A stretch of 6,389 bases of DNA from an uncultured Eubacteriales bacterium (GTDB lineage Bacteria; Bacillota; Clostridia; Oscillospirales; CAG-272). Shown here piece by piece: positions 1 through 5,919 of the stretch. Each line of letters opens with the position of its first letter. Positions within the stretch are counted from its first letter, which is position 1. Where the stretch lies: the NCBI GenBank assembly GCA_934477985.1, contig CAKSOR010000161.1, positions 1 to 6,389 of the forward strand, read 5' to 3'. Under the pieces are notes generated by a model, which saw only the letters and a list, made by a program, of their open reading frames with translations, was not told the DNA's origin and ran no database searches. The translations under genes and the position numbers were made by a program.

Positions 1-203
1 CGCCGATACTCGGTCGCGTCTGCATGGACCAGATGATGGTCGATGTGACCGACATTCCGACGGCAAAAATCGACTCGGTCGCGACGCTGATGGGCGCCGA
101 CGAGCGGATAAACGCCGACCATCTGGCGAAGATGATCGGGACGATCGGCTACGAGCTCATCTGCGCGGTCTCACCGAGAATACCGAGAATTTATCTGAAC
201 TGA
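1..203 (+). CDS. alr: Alanine racemase, C-terminal end (partial, 5' part outside window)
   Basis: Alanine racemase is a PLP enzyme that interconverts L- and D-alanine in the cytoplasm and supplies D-Ala for peptidoglycan. Only the last 66 codons are present; the first full codon is at base 3 and the stop is TGA 201-203. The visible part is the end of the C-terminal beta-barrel domain. It starts with the family signature GRVCMDQMMVDVT, in which the Met-Asp pair corresponds to the substrate-carboxylate region of known Alr structures. It ends with GTIGYELICAVSPRIPRIY, the usual closing block of the family. The catalytic lysine and tyrosine lie upstream and cannot be checked. The stop codon falls inside the first unit of a tandem repeat. 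The match to the family is clear, although paralogues such as the racemase domain of a MurF-Alr fusion or a broad-specificity amino-acid racemase share this end. Confidence 0.9.
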   Translation, partial: PILGRVCMDQMMVDVTDIPTAKIDSVATLMGADERINADHLAKMIGTIGYELICAVSPRIPRIYLN

Positions 204-260
204 GCAGTTCATGAACTGAGCTGTTCATGAACTGAGCTGTTCATGAACTGAGTTGTTCAC
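197..260. repeat. Four tandem 16-bp palindromic repeats
   Basis: Four back-to-back 16-bp units start at 197, 213, 229 and 245, with the pattern GAACTGAGCWGTTCAT. Units 2 and 3 are identical, unit 1 differs at one base and unit 4 at two. Unit 1 is itself an inverted repeat (TGAACTG AG CAGTTCA, 196-211), and each junction contains the palindrome GTTCATGAAC. In RNA, 205-216 can pair perfectly with 223-234 around a 6-nt loop (12-bp stem). The array begins inside the last alr codons and is followed by a T-rich tract, so it may act in alr transcript ending or stability, or as a cluster of protein-binding sites. Confidence 0.85.
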
Positions 261-292
261 AAAATATTTTCGATTTTTTCTGATTTTTTTTC
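205..292 (+). terminator. Possible weak terminator of alr (hairpin in repeats plus T-rich tract)
   Basis: The 12-bp stem 205-216/223-234 is followed, after two more repeat units, by a T-rich stretch at about 266-291 that includes runs of six and eight T. The T-runs are not directly next to the stem, so this is not a classic intrinsic terminator. It is the only candidate for ending alr transcription before the rpmE promoter. Confidence 0.35.
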
Positions 293-298
293 GGAAAC

Positions 299-367
299 CT
301 ATTGCAATTTCCTTTGAAATGTGGTATACTAAGATGTATGAATCATTGCATATAGAAATTGCAATAG
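299..367. repeat. 13-bp perfect inverted repeat flanking the rpmE promoter
   Basis: CTATTGCAATTTC (299-311) is the exact reverse complement of GAAATTGCAATAG (355-367), with 43 bp between the arms. Each arm contains the 8-bp palindrome ATTGCAAT, and a related ATTGCA lies at 345-350. The left arm covers the -35 box and the right arm lies in the untranslated leader, so a protein binding both arms could block or loop the promoter. In RNA, 345-350 could pair with 360-365. The arms are seen directly; an operator role is inferred. Confidence 0.6.
302..330 (+). promoter_or_regulatory. Sigma-A-type promoter of rpmE, extended -10
   Basis: A -35 box TTGCAA (302-307) and a -10 box TATACT (325-330) are separated by exactly 17 bp. 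A TG dinucleotide at 322-323 gives an extended -10 element. Transcription would start near 336-338, leaving a leader of about 50 nt before the rpmE ATG. The surrounding DNA is AT-rich, in contrast to the GC-rich genes. The -35 box lies inside the left arm of a 13-bp inverted repeat. Confidence 0.8.
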
Positions 368-388
368 AAATTGAGAGGTGTTCATAAA

Positions 389-592
389 ATGAAGGAAGGA
401 ATCCATCCCGAATACAAGGAAGTTACAATAAAGTGCGCTTGCGGCGAGACTGTTGTGACTAAGTCTACCAAGGGTGATATGAGAGTTGAAATCTGCTCGA
501 AGTGCCATCCGTTCTATACCGGCAAGCAGAAGCTCGTCGATGCAGGCGGACGTGTAGACAAGTTCAAGAAGCGTCTCGAACTCAGCAAGTAA
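389..592 (+). CDS. rpmE: 50S ribosomal protein L31, zinc-binding (C+) form
   Basis: This 67-residue protein is a small component of the large ribosomal subunit near the central protuberance and bridges to the 30S subunit. It opens with MKEGIHPEY and carries C16, C18, C36 and C39 in CACG and CSKC(HPFYTG), the zinc-ribbon cysteines of C+ L31. It is close in pattern and length to Bacillus RpmE. The start chosen is ATG 389, preceded by an AGAGGTG ribosome binding site (374-380) at 8-nt spacing. An in-frame TTG at 371 lies ahead of that site and is rejected. The gene is apparently a single transcription unit, with its own promoter at 302-330 and a terminator at 625-660. In other bacteria, C+ L31 proteins are linked to zinc storage because a cysteine-free paralogue can replace them; no paralogue is visible here. 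Confidence 0.96.
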   Translation: MKEGIHPEYKEVTIKCACGETVVTKSTKGDMRVEICSKCHPFYTGKQKLVDAGGRVDKFKKRLELSK

Positions 593-624
593 TTGCAGGA
601 AACTTCTTTATTTTGGAAGTAAAG

Positions 625-660
625 ATTCCCGCGCACTGTTATTGTGCCGCGGGGATTTTT
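625..660 (+). terminator. Intrinsic terminator of rpmE
   Basis: A GC-rich stem pairs 625-633 with 648-656 and 634-636 with 644-646, with a single bulged C at 647 and a 7-nt loop (637-643). A T-run follows directly (656-660), then GTTTT. It sits 32 nt after the rpmE stop and separates rpmE from hflX. Confidence 0.85.
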
Positions 661-699
661 GTTTTCGCGGCTCTGAAAGTCTGAAAGGAGAACAACTCT

Positions 700-2010
700 A
701 TGGAACAGGAAATGAATCAGAATGATTTCGAGCGCGCAATACTGGTCGCGGTCGATACTGACGATATGAAGGACGGCGAATGCGAGGTCTCTCTCGCCGA
801 GCTTGAACGGCTTCTCGACACCGCGGGCGGAAGCGTATTCGCGAAGGTCGTGCAGGCGCTCGACCACCCGAACCACAAAACCTGCATCGGAAGCGGAAAA
901 TTAGCCGAACTTTCAGATCTCGTCAAGGCGAACGACATAAAGTTAGTCGTCTTCGACTGCGAGCTCTCACCGGCGCAGATAAAGAACATCGAAGACGGAA
1001 TCGGCGGCGACGCGAGAGTTCTCGACCGCTCGATGCTTATACTCGATATATTCGCGCTGCACGCGACCTCGGCTGAGGGCAAATTGCAGGTCGAGCTCGC
1101 GCAGCTCAAGTACACCGCGCCAAGACTCATCGGAAAGGGCGCGGAGCTCTCGCGTCTGGGCGGCGGAATCGGAACGCGCGGACCGGGTGAATCCAAGCTT
1201 GAGACCGACCGTCGTCACTTAAAACGCCGCGCCGAGCAGCTCGAGTCGGAGCTCGCCGACCTCGACCGCAGCCGCCTCGTAAAGCGCAAGGCGCGCGAGC
1301 GCTCGGGAATCAAGAAGGTCGCGATAGTCGGCTACACAAACGCCGGAAAGTCGACGCTCTTAAATAAACTCACCGATGCCGGAATACTCGCCGAGGACAA
1401 GCTCTTCGCGACTCTCGACCCGACGACGCGGAAGTTCACGCTTCCCTGCGGCGTCGACATTCTGCTGACCGACACGGTCGGGTTCATCAGAAATCTCCCG
1501 CACCACCTGATAAACGCGTTCAAGTCGACGCTCGACGAGGCGGTGTACGCCGACCTGATAATGATACTCGTGGACGCGTCCGACCCAGAGGCGACAAGCC
1601 AGCTCGCGGTCACCGAAAAGCTGCTCGGCGAGCTCGGAGCTGCTGACAAGCCGACGCTTTACGTCTACAACAAGTGCGACAAAGCCGAGTACGGCTTCGG
1701 GCACATAAAGCTCGCTGACGACTCGAACTCGGTCGCGGTCTCGGCGCTGACCGGAGACGGGCTCGACGTGCTCGTAGACAAGCTCGAGAAGATGGTGCAG
1801 GACGGCAAGTCGACCGAGACGTTCATTATCCCGAACTCGGATCAGGGCGTCGTGAACCGCCTCTACGGCTCGGCTGAGGTAATCGACGTCGAATACGGAA
1901 GCGAGTTTGTCACAGTGAAAGCGACGGTCGACGCGAAGATACGCGGGCAGTACGACAAATACAGAGTGAAAGCCGAGGGTGAGGATGCCGAAGAAGACGA
2001 AGAATATTGA
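700..2010 (+). CDS. hflX: GTPase HflX, ribosome-associated
   Basis: HflX is a cytoplasmic GTPase of the Obg-HflX class that binds the 50S subunit; in studied bacteria it splits stalled or stress-inactivated 70S ribosomes. The protein has 436 residues, a normal family length. The N-terminal HflX domain covers about 1-200 and contains the family signature GGGIGTRGPGESKLE (from about residue 154), followed by a charged coiled-coil-like helix at about 170-205. The G domain shows the P-loop GYTNAGKST (211-219), a switch region with LFATLDPTTR, DTVG (258-261), NKCD (324-327) and a G5-like SALTG. The C-terminus is very acidic (EGEDAEEDEEY). ATG 700 is preceded by AAAGGAG (684-690) at 9-nt spacing. 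Only 40 bp lie between the rpmE terminator and the start codon, and no convincing separate promoter was seen there. It is cotranscribed with the overlapping downstream gene. Confidence 0.96.
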   Translation: MEQEMNQNDFERAILVAVDTDDMKDGECEVSLAELERLLDTAGGSVFAKVVQALDHPNHKTCIGSGKLAELSDLVKANDIKLVVFDCELSPAQIKNIEDGIGGDARVLDRSMLILDIFALHATSAEGKLQVELAQLKYTAPRLIGKGAELSRLGGGIGTRGPGESKLETDRRHLKRRAEQLESELADLDRSRLVKRKARERSGIKKVAIVGYTNAGKSTLLNKLTDAGILAEDKLFATLDPTTRKFTLPCGVDILLTDTVGFIRNLPHHLINAFKSTLDEAVYADLIMILVDASDPEATSQLAVTEKLLGELGAADKPTLYVYNKCDKAEYGFGHIKLADDSNSVAVSALTGDGLDVLVDKLEKMVQDGKSTETFIIPNSDQGVVNRLYGSAEVIDVEYGSEFVTVKATVDAKIRGQYDKYRVKAEGEDAEEDEEY

Positions 2011-2644
2011 GGCAGCTGAGACTCCGAAGCTCTACACGACTCTCGCAAGGGAGGCAAGCGGAGAGCTGACCGAGAAAAAATCTGTCTTCATCGGCTACGC
2101 GCGCCCGGTTAAGTCGGAAAAAGAAGCGATTGATTTCATCGCCAAGATAAGGAAAAAGCACGCCGACGCCCGGCACAACGTCTATGCCTATCAGCTCAAC
2201 GGCGGAGGCACGGCTCGCTATTCGGATGACGGCGAACCGCAGGGCACAGCCGGAGTTCCGGTGCTCGACGTGATAAAAAAGAGCGGAGCGGACGACTGTG
2301 TTGTCGTTGTGACACGCTATTTCGGCGGAATACTGCTCGGCACGGGCGGACTTGTGCGCGCCTATTCAGCGGCGGCAAAGCTGGCGATCGACGCGGCTGA
2401 GGTAGTGACCTACGAGAGCTTCACGGAGTTCACGATAAAATGCGGTTACTCCGAGTATCAGAAGCTCGAGGCGGAGCTTCCGAAATACGGGATCAAGGCC
2501 GACTCGGTCGATTTCGGCGGCGAAGTGACGCTCAGGCTCGCTGTCAAGGCGGTAAGATTCGACGAATTTTCCGCGCGGGTCGCCGAGATGTTCGCCGGAC
2601 GGATAAAGCCTGAAGTCACCGGCGAGCGGTTCGACTACAGATAA
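1985..2644 (+). CDS. yigZ: YigZ/IMPACT (UPF0029) family protein
   Basis: This 219-residue protein is typical in length for bacterial YigZ. The N-terminal UPF0029 domain carries its hallmark blocks: RHNVYAYQL (about 63-71), SDDGEPQGTAG (about 80-90) and TRYFGGILLGTGGLVRAYSAAA (about 110-131). A ferredoxin-like DUF1949 domain follows from about 145 to the end. The eukaryotic homologue IMPACT binds GCN1 in translational control; the bacterial role is unsettled, so only the family is assigned. The start chosen is ATG 1985 with GAGGG at 1975-1979. GTG 1979, two codons upstream in the same frame, is an alternative that adds two residues. The gene overlaps the end of hflX by 26 nt, so the two are probably translationally coupled. 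A strong terminator follows at 2650-2684. Confidence 0.92.
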   Translation: MPKKTKNIEAAETPKLYTTLAREASGELTEKKSVFIGYARPVKSEKEAIDFIAKIRKKHADARHNVYAYQLNGGGTARYSDDGEPQGTAGVPVLDVIKKSGADDCVVVVTRYFGGILLGTGGLVRAYSAAAKLAIDAAEVVTYESFTEFTIKCGYSEYQKLEAELPKYGIKADSVDFGGEVTLRLAVKAVRFDEFSARVAEMFAGRIKPEVTGERFDYR

Positions 2645-2649
2645 TCAGG

Positions 2650-2684
2650 GAGGGATGGTACAAGCCTGTGCCATCCCTCTTTTT
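2650..2684 (+). terminator. Intrinsic terminator after the hflX-yigZ unit
   Basis: A 13-bp stem pairs 2650-2662 with 2667-2679, with one U-G wobble and a 4-nt loop (2663-2666), followed by five T (2680-2684). It starts 5 nt after the yigZ stop. Its T-run overlaps the stop codon of the convergent AraC gene (2683-2685). On the opposite strand the hairpin is not followed by a T-run, so it is expected to work mainly on the + strand. Confidence 0.92.
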
Positions 2685-3594
2685 ATTGTTTGCTCGGGTC
2701 GAAATTCTTCAGATGATCCTTATACGCCGTCGGACTCTGCCCGGTAACCCGCGTGAAGAGCCGCGAGAAATAGTGCTGATCCTCGAATCCCATCTCGTAC
2801 GCGACCTCCTTGACGCTCAGGTTCGGCTCGCGGTAAAACAGTTCCTTCGCGCAGTTTATCCGATAGCTCAGTATGTAAGCCTTAGGCGTCATTCCGAACT
2901 CGGTGCGGAACACCCTTATGAGATGCTGGCGCGAGAAATTGCAGATCGTGCAGAGCTCCTCAAGCGTGATGTTTTCCTTGCTGTGGAGCTTTATATAAGC
3001 AAAAACCTTGCGCAGCTTCTTCGCTGGCGCGGTAGACGCGACCGGTCTGCCGGTGCTTTCACGGATCGCCGACTCCGCCGCGCTGATAAGCAGCTCAGCC
3101 GCGATCAGCGAAAGCTTCGTCCGGCTCTCGACATGATCCTTCAGCGCCGTGGCGATCGCCTCCTCGTACAGTCCCTTCACGTATTCCCGCCTTGTGGACA
3201 GATCGGTGTGGATATGCGCGCAGTAATCATGCCGCGCGGTCTGTTCACCGTCCGACGCCTCTTTCGAATGCTCCTGCCTGCGCTTTTCTATCTCATCGAG
3301 GGCGAGCGCATCGTCGAGCGGCTCGGAATTCCCGCGCGTGTCGATATGCATGTAGTATAGCGTGCACATCTCGCCGTTCACCGGTCGGCGCAGATAGTGA
3401 TGCCCCGCCGGAACGATGAACAGACTCCCCGGCGCGAGCAGGTACTCCTCGCCGTCCATCTCTATCTCGCAGTGCCCCTCATACACGAATATCAGGAGCG
3501 TATAGTGATCGACTATCTGCCAGACCGTCCGCCGCTTGACCATATATACGCTCGAAACGTCCGCGAGCTGTTTGAGATCAATCTTCAGATACAT
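2683..3594 (-). CDS. AraC-family transcriptional regulator with N-terminal cupin domain
   Basis: This 303-residue regulator, transcribed leftward, probably controls the divergent sugar operon. Residues about 20-85 form an AraC-type cupin ligand-binding domain, with a stretch ending in APGSLFIVPAGHHYLRRP that is typical of these sensors. A helical linker with a variable, charged segment follows. Residues about 193-297 are the AraC DNA-binding domain with two helix-turn-helix units: ITLEELCTICNFSRQHLIRVF (about 209-229) and the family block containing VAYEMGFEDQHYFSRLF, then GQSPTAY. The start is ATG at 3592-3594 because GGAGG (3600-3604) sits 5 nt upstream of it. Extending the frame to an ATG at 3660 would translate operator-like direct repeats. 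Ligand class is not readable; the context suggests a sugar or uronic acid derivative. It converges on yigZ with almost no gap. Confidence 0.93.
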   Translation of the reverse strand: MYLKIDLKQLADVSSVYMVKRRTVWQIVDHYTLLIFVYEGHCEIEMDGEEYLLAPGSLFIVPAGHHYLRRPVNGEMCTLYYMHIDTRGNSEPLDDALALDEIEKRRQEHSKEASDGEQTARHDYCAHIHTDLSTRREYVKGLYEEAIATALKDHVESRTKLSLIAAELLISAAESAIRESTGRPVASTAPAKKLRKVFAYIKLHSKENITLEELCTICNFSRQHLIRVFRTEFGMTPKAYILSYRINCAKELFYREPNLSVKEVAYEMGFEDQHYFSRLFTRVTGQSPTAYKDHLKNFDPSKQ

Positions 3595-3599
3595 AAATT

Positions 3600-3604
3600 C
3601 CTCC
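3600..3604 (-). promoter_or_regulatory. Ribosome binding site that fixes the AraC start
   Basis: GGAGG on the minus strand lies 5 nt before ATG 3594-3592. No comparable site precedes the upstream in-frame ATG at 3660-3658, which instead overlaps the predicted promoter. This settles the shorter 303-residue protein. Confidence 0.85.
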
Positions 3605-3620
3605 GCCTGCCGAAAACATG

Positions 3621-3654
3621 TTAATTTCGTCCACACATTGATTAATTTTGTCCA
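3621..3654 (+). promoter_or_regulatory. Probable AraC-type operator: two direct repeats 21 bp apart
   Basis: TTAATTTCGTCCA (3621-3633) and TTAATTTTGTCCA (3642-3654) match at 12 of 13 bases and start exactly 21 bp apart, or two helical turns. Known AraC-family activators bind tandem half-sites with this period next to or overlapping the -35 box. Here the second repeat ends directly beside the operon -35 candidate (3655-3660). The same DNA lies just downstream of the predicted araC transcription start, so binding could also repress the regulator gene. The repeats are seen directly; the binding protein is inferred. Confidence 0.75.
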
Positions 3655-3683
3655 TTCCAATTATATCACAAAAGTGGTAAAAT
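3655..3683 (+). promoter_or_regulatory. Promoter of the oxidoreductase operon, weak -35 and extended -10
   Basis: A -10 box TAAAAT (3678-3683) is preceded by TGG (3675-3677), an extended -10. Seventeen bp upstream the -35 position reads TTCCAA (3655-3660), a poor match, as expected for a promoter that needs an activator. The boxes overlap the araC promoter on the other strand almost completely. Start of transcription would be near 3690. Confidence 0.65.
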
Positions 3684-3688
3684 GTAAA
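3660..3688 (-). promoter_or_regulatory. Promoter of the AraC-family gene
   Basis: Reading the minus strand, TTTACA (3688-3683) and TATAAT (3665-3660) are separated by 17 bp, with TG two bases before the -10 (extended -10). Transcription would start near 3653, giving a leader of about 58 nt that contains both direct repeats. Box matches are near consensus. Confidence 0.8.
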
Positions 3689-3723
3689 TAGAGAATTTGA
3701 AATTTTCAGGAGGAAATCTCATC

Positions 3724-4818
3724 ATGTCACAAAAACAATGGAAAGTCGCGGTCATCGGCTGCGGAATGTTCGCTAACGGAGTCTATCTCCCCAACATCAC
3801 CCGCGAGGCAAACGCCATATTAGTCGGTTGCGCCGACATCATCTTCGAGCGCGCCGAGGCTGCCTGCAAGAAGTTCGGCTGTCCGAACGCCTATCACGAC
3901 GTCTACGAGCTTCTCGAGAAGTGCGACTTCGACATCGCGATCGACTCCGCGTCGATACAGGCTCACCACGAGATCAACATGGCGATTCTCAACGCCGGAA
4001 AGCACCTGATCTCCCAGAAGCCCGCCGCTCCAACCGTCGAGCTTCTCACCGAGCAGATAAAACTCGCCGAGTCGAAGGGGCTGAAATTCGCCTGCGCGCC
4101 GATTCACCCGATGCGCTATGACCTCAATTTCGCAAAGCAGCTCATAAGCGACGGCGCGATCGGACGCGCTTACTACGCGAAGTGCAACATGTCGCACGGC
4201 GGTCCGGAATATTTCCAGTACCGCGACGCCGACCCGAGCTGGTTCTATGAGCCGGGCGCGGGCGCTCTGGTCGACATGGGCGTGCACGGACTCCAGATCG
4301 TAACCTCGCTTTTCGGTCCCGCAGAGAGCGTCGCCTGCACCGCGATAATCTCGACTCCCGAGCGCGAAATCCGCTCCGGCGCTTACGACGGCAAGATGAT
4401 CAGGGCTGACAAAATCCCCGACCAGTACCTCATCACCCTCCGCTTCCCCGGAAACCGCATGGCGCTCGTCGACAGCGGCTTCTCGCAGAAGGCGTCGAGA
4501 GCCCCACAGCTCGAGATCTTCGGTGACGAAGGCACACTCGCTTTCACAAAGCCCTATATGACAAATCCCCGTCCAGAGCTCTACACCGACTGCCCCGAGC
4601 GCGGAATGCGCGGCTGGATGACTCCCGAGGAGTGGGTAAAGCCGCAGAAGAAGCTGATCAGTCAGTGCTGCATCCTGGGCGACCTCGTGAACGCCATCGA
4701 AAATGACACCACTCCGCTGCTCTCGGCTTACCACGCCCGCCACGTGCTCGAGATAATGTGCAGGATTCCCGAGGCGATTGAGTCGGGAAAAACGCTGAAG
4801 CTCGAAACAAAATTCTAA
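3724..4818 (+). CDS. Gfo/Idh/MocA-family NAD(P)-dependent oxidoreductase (D-x-x-x-H type)
   Basis: This 364-residue cytoplasmic enzyme belongs to the family that oxidises or reduces sugars, inositols and their derivatives with NAD(P)(H). The N-terminal Rossmann fold opens with KVAVIGCGMFA, giving GxGxxA at residues 12-17. The usual EKP motif before the substrate domain reads QKP (98-100), keeping the catalytic lysine K99. The C-terminal alpha/beta substrate domain holds GAGALVDMGVHGLQ with D184 and H188, the standard D-x-x-x-H pair. ATG 3724 is chosen because AGGAGG (3708-3713) precedes it by 10 nt; an in-frame TTG at 3697 lies upstream of that site and is rejected. It is the first gene of an operon divergent from the AraC regulator. 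The next ribosome binding site overlaps its stop codon. Substrate cannot be assigned; dehydrogenase, reductase and oxidative glycoside-processing roles are all possible. Confidence 0.93.
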   Translation: MSQKQWKVAVIGCGMFANGVYLPNITREANAILVGCADIIFERAEAACKKFGCPNAYHDVYELLEKCDFDIAIDSASIQAHHEINMAILNAGKHLISQKPAAPTVELLTEQIKLAESKGLKFACAPIHPMRYDLNFAKQLISDGAIGRAYYAKCNMSHGGPEYFQYRDADPSWFYEPGAGALVDMGVHGLQIVTSLFGPAESVACTAIISTPEREIRSGAYDGKMIRADKIPDQYLITLRFPGNRMALVDSGFSQKASRAPQLEIFGDEGTLAFTKPYMTNPRPELYTDCPERGMRGWMTPEEWVKPQKKLISQCCILGDLVNAIENDTTPLLSAYHARHVLEIMCRIPEAIESGKTLKLETKF

Positions 4819-4829
4819 GGAGGCAGATC

Positions 4830-5909
4830 ATGTTACGCTGCGCGATAATCGGAATTGAACATATGCACATCTCCTCGCTCTGGTCTTCTCTCGCGAAATT
4901 CCCGGACGAGGTGGAATTCATCGGCTGGGCTGACTCGCCCTGCCCTGATGATCAGGATCACGAAAAGAAGGCTCGCGGCTCGCTCGGCAAAGGCTATGAC
5001 AGCCTGAAATACTACCCCTACTGGCTGACACTTGCCGCCGAGCGCCCGGATCTGGCTCTTGTCTGCGCCGACAACACATCTCACTGCGAGGTCGCCTGCA
5101 AGCTGATGTCGATGGGCATCTCGGTCGTCCTCGAAAAGCCGATGTCGACGACCTATTCGGACGCGAAGAAAATCTATGACACCTACGCCTCCCGCGACGT
5201 GAAGCTCGCGGTCAACTGGCCTATCGCCTGGTTCCCAGCGTTCAACAAGGCTAAGGAATTATGCGACGCCGGTAGAATCGGACAGATAATGCGCGTCACC
5301 TACCGCAGTCCCGCGACCTGGGGACCCTTCTCCTACTCGAAGGACGGTCTGCTCCCGCCGGTCGAGGAGCTCGAGAAGACCTGGTGGTATCGCCATGAGC
5401 GCGGCGGCGGCTCGATACTCGACTACGCCTGCTACGGAACGGCGCTCTCGACCTGGTTCTTCGGTCGCCGCGCGAAATCAGCTTTGGGAATCAAGAATTC
5501 CTTCGCGCCCGAGGCAAAAGAAACCGGCGTCGAGGATTTCTCGGCGATGCTCTACGACTTCGGAAACGGAATCGGACTTCTGGAGGGCTCATGGTCGACC
5601 TACAACTGCGGCGAAATCCCCTCAGGACCGATAATTCACGGAACTACCGGAACTATTGTCTGCGACCGCCACTCAAACCTCCTGAAGCTCTACACCGGAC
5701 GCTCTCACGGACCTGTACCGCCGACCGAGGTCATCGAGTGCCCGAGATCGACGCCCGAGCTTGATTTCGGGCGGAACATCATCGACCACATGACAAGCGG
5801 CGCTCCGCTCCATCCGCTGCTGACGCCCGAGCTGAACCTCTCGGTTATGGCGGCGCTCGACGCCGGAAGACGCTCGGCTGAGTCGGGCGGAACTCCGACC
5901 GAATCGTGA
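4830..5909 (+). CDS. Gfo/Idh/MocA-family oxidoreductase, divergent (D-x-x-x-Y type)
   Basis: This second member of the same family (359 residues) is clearly different from the upstream one rather than a recent duplicate. The fold is recognisable from the Rossmann start CAIIGIEHMH, the intact motif VVLEKPMS (E102-K103-P104) and the substrate-domain block GGGSILDYACYG. Two deviations stand out. The glycine-rich loop reads GIEHMH (from residue 8), lacking the second and third small residues of GxGxxG/A. The catalytic pair is D198 with Y202 instead of D-x-x-x-H. A tyrosine at this position is known in glucose-fructose oxidoreductase and dimeric dihydrodiol dehydrogenase, so activity is plausible. 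AAGGAGG (4817-4823) overlaps the previous stop and lies 6 nt before ATG 4830, which indicates translation as an operon. A modified cofactor mode or a non-standard reaction remains possible. Confidence 0.9.
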   Translation: MLRCAIIGIEHMHISSLWSSLAKFPDEVEFIGWADSPCPDDQDHEKKARGSLGKGYDSLKYYPYWLTLAAERPDLALVCADNTSHCEVACKLMSMGISVVLEKPMSTTYSDAKKIYDTYASRDVKLAVNWPIAWFPAFNKAKELCDAGRIGQIMRVTYRSPATWGPFSYSKDGLLPPVEELEKTWWYRHERGGGSILDYACYGTALSTWFFGRRAKSALGIKNSFAPEAKETGVEDFSAMLYDFGNGIGLLEGSWSTYNCGEIPSGPIIHGTTGTIVCDRHSNLLKLYTGRSHGPVPPTEVIECPRSTPELDFGRNIIDHMTSGAPLHPLLTPELNLSVMAALDAGRRSAESGGTPTES

Positions 5910-5919
5910 GGAGAAATCT

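Noticed and set aside
197..260. CRISPR array
   Set aside because: The 16-bp units are directly adjacent with no spacers, and no cas genes are present.
371..388. TTG start for rpmE giving 73 residues
   Set aside because: It lies upstream of the ribosome binding site 374-380, and L31 proteins normally begin at the MK-GIHP segment encoded from 389.
614..643. A promoter for hflX (TTGGAA with TGTTAT, 18-bp spacing)
   Set aside because: The -10 match is poor and the boxes lie inside the rpmE terminator hairpin. No convincing promoter was found between the terminator and hflX, although some promoter or readthrough must exist.
2650..2684. Bidirectional terminator also serving the AraC gene
   Set aside because: On the minus strand the hairpin is followed by mixed sequence without a T-run, so efficient termination in that direction is not supported.
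2668..3360. 230-codon open frame on the + strand opposite the AraC gene
   Set aside because: It starts within the terminator hairpin and is a mirror of the well-supported AraC coding sequence, with no domain of its own.
3595..3660. A 22-residue N-terminal extension of the AraC protein from ATG 3660
   Set aside because: The extension is a translation of the two direct repeats, lacks a ribosome binding site, and its start overlaps the predicted -10 box. GGAGG precedes the internal ATG at 3594.
3697..3723. TTG start for the first oxidoreductase giving 373 residues
   Set aside because: The AGGAGG ribosome binding site lies inside this extension, so translation should begin at ATG 3724.
3820..4743. 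Long open frame (307 codons) on the minus strand opposite the first oxidoreductase
   Set aside because: It is a shadow caused by GC-rich codon bias. It shows no recognisable domain, and the + strand frame has clear family motifs.
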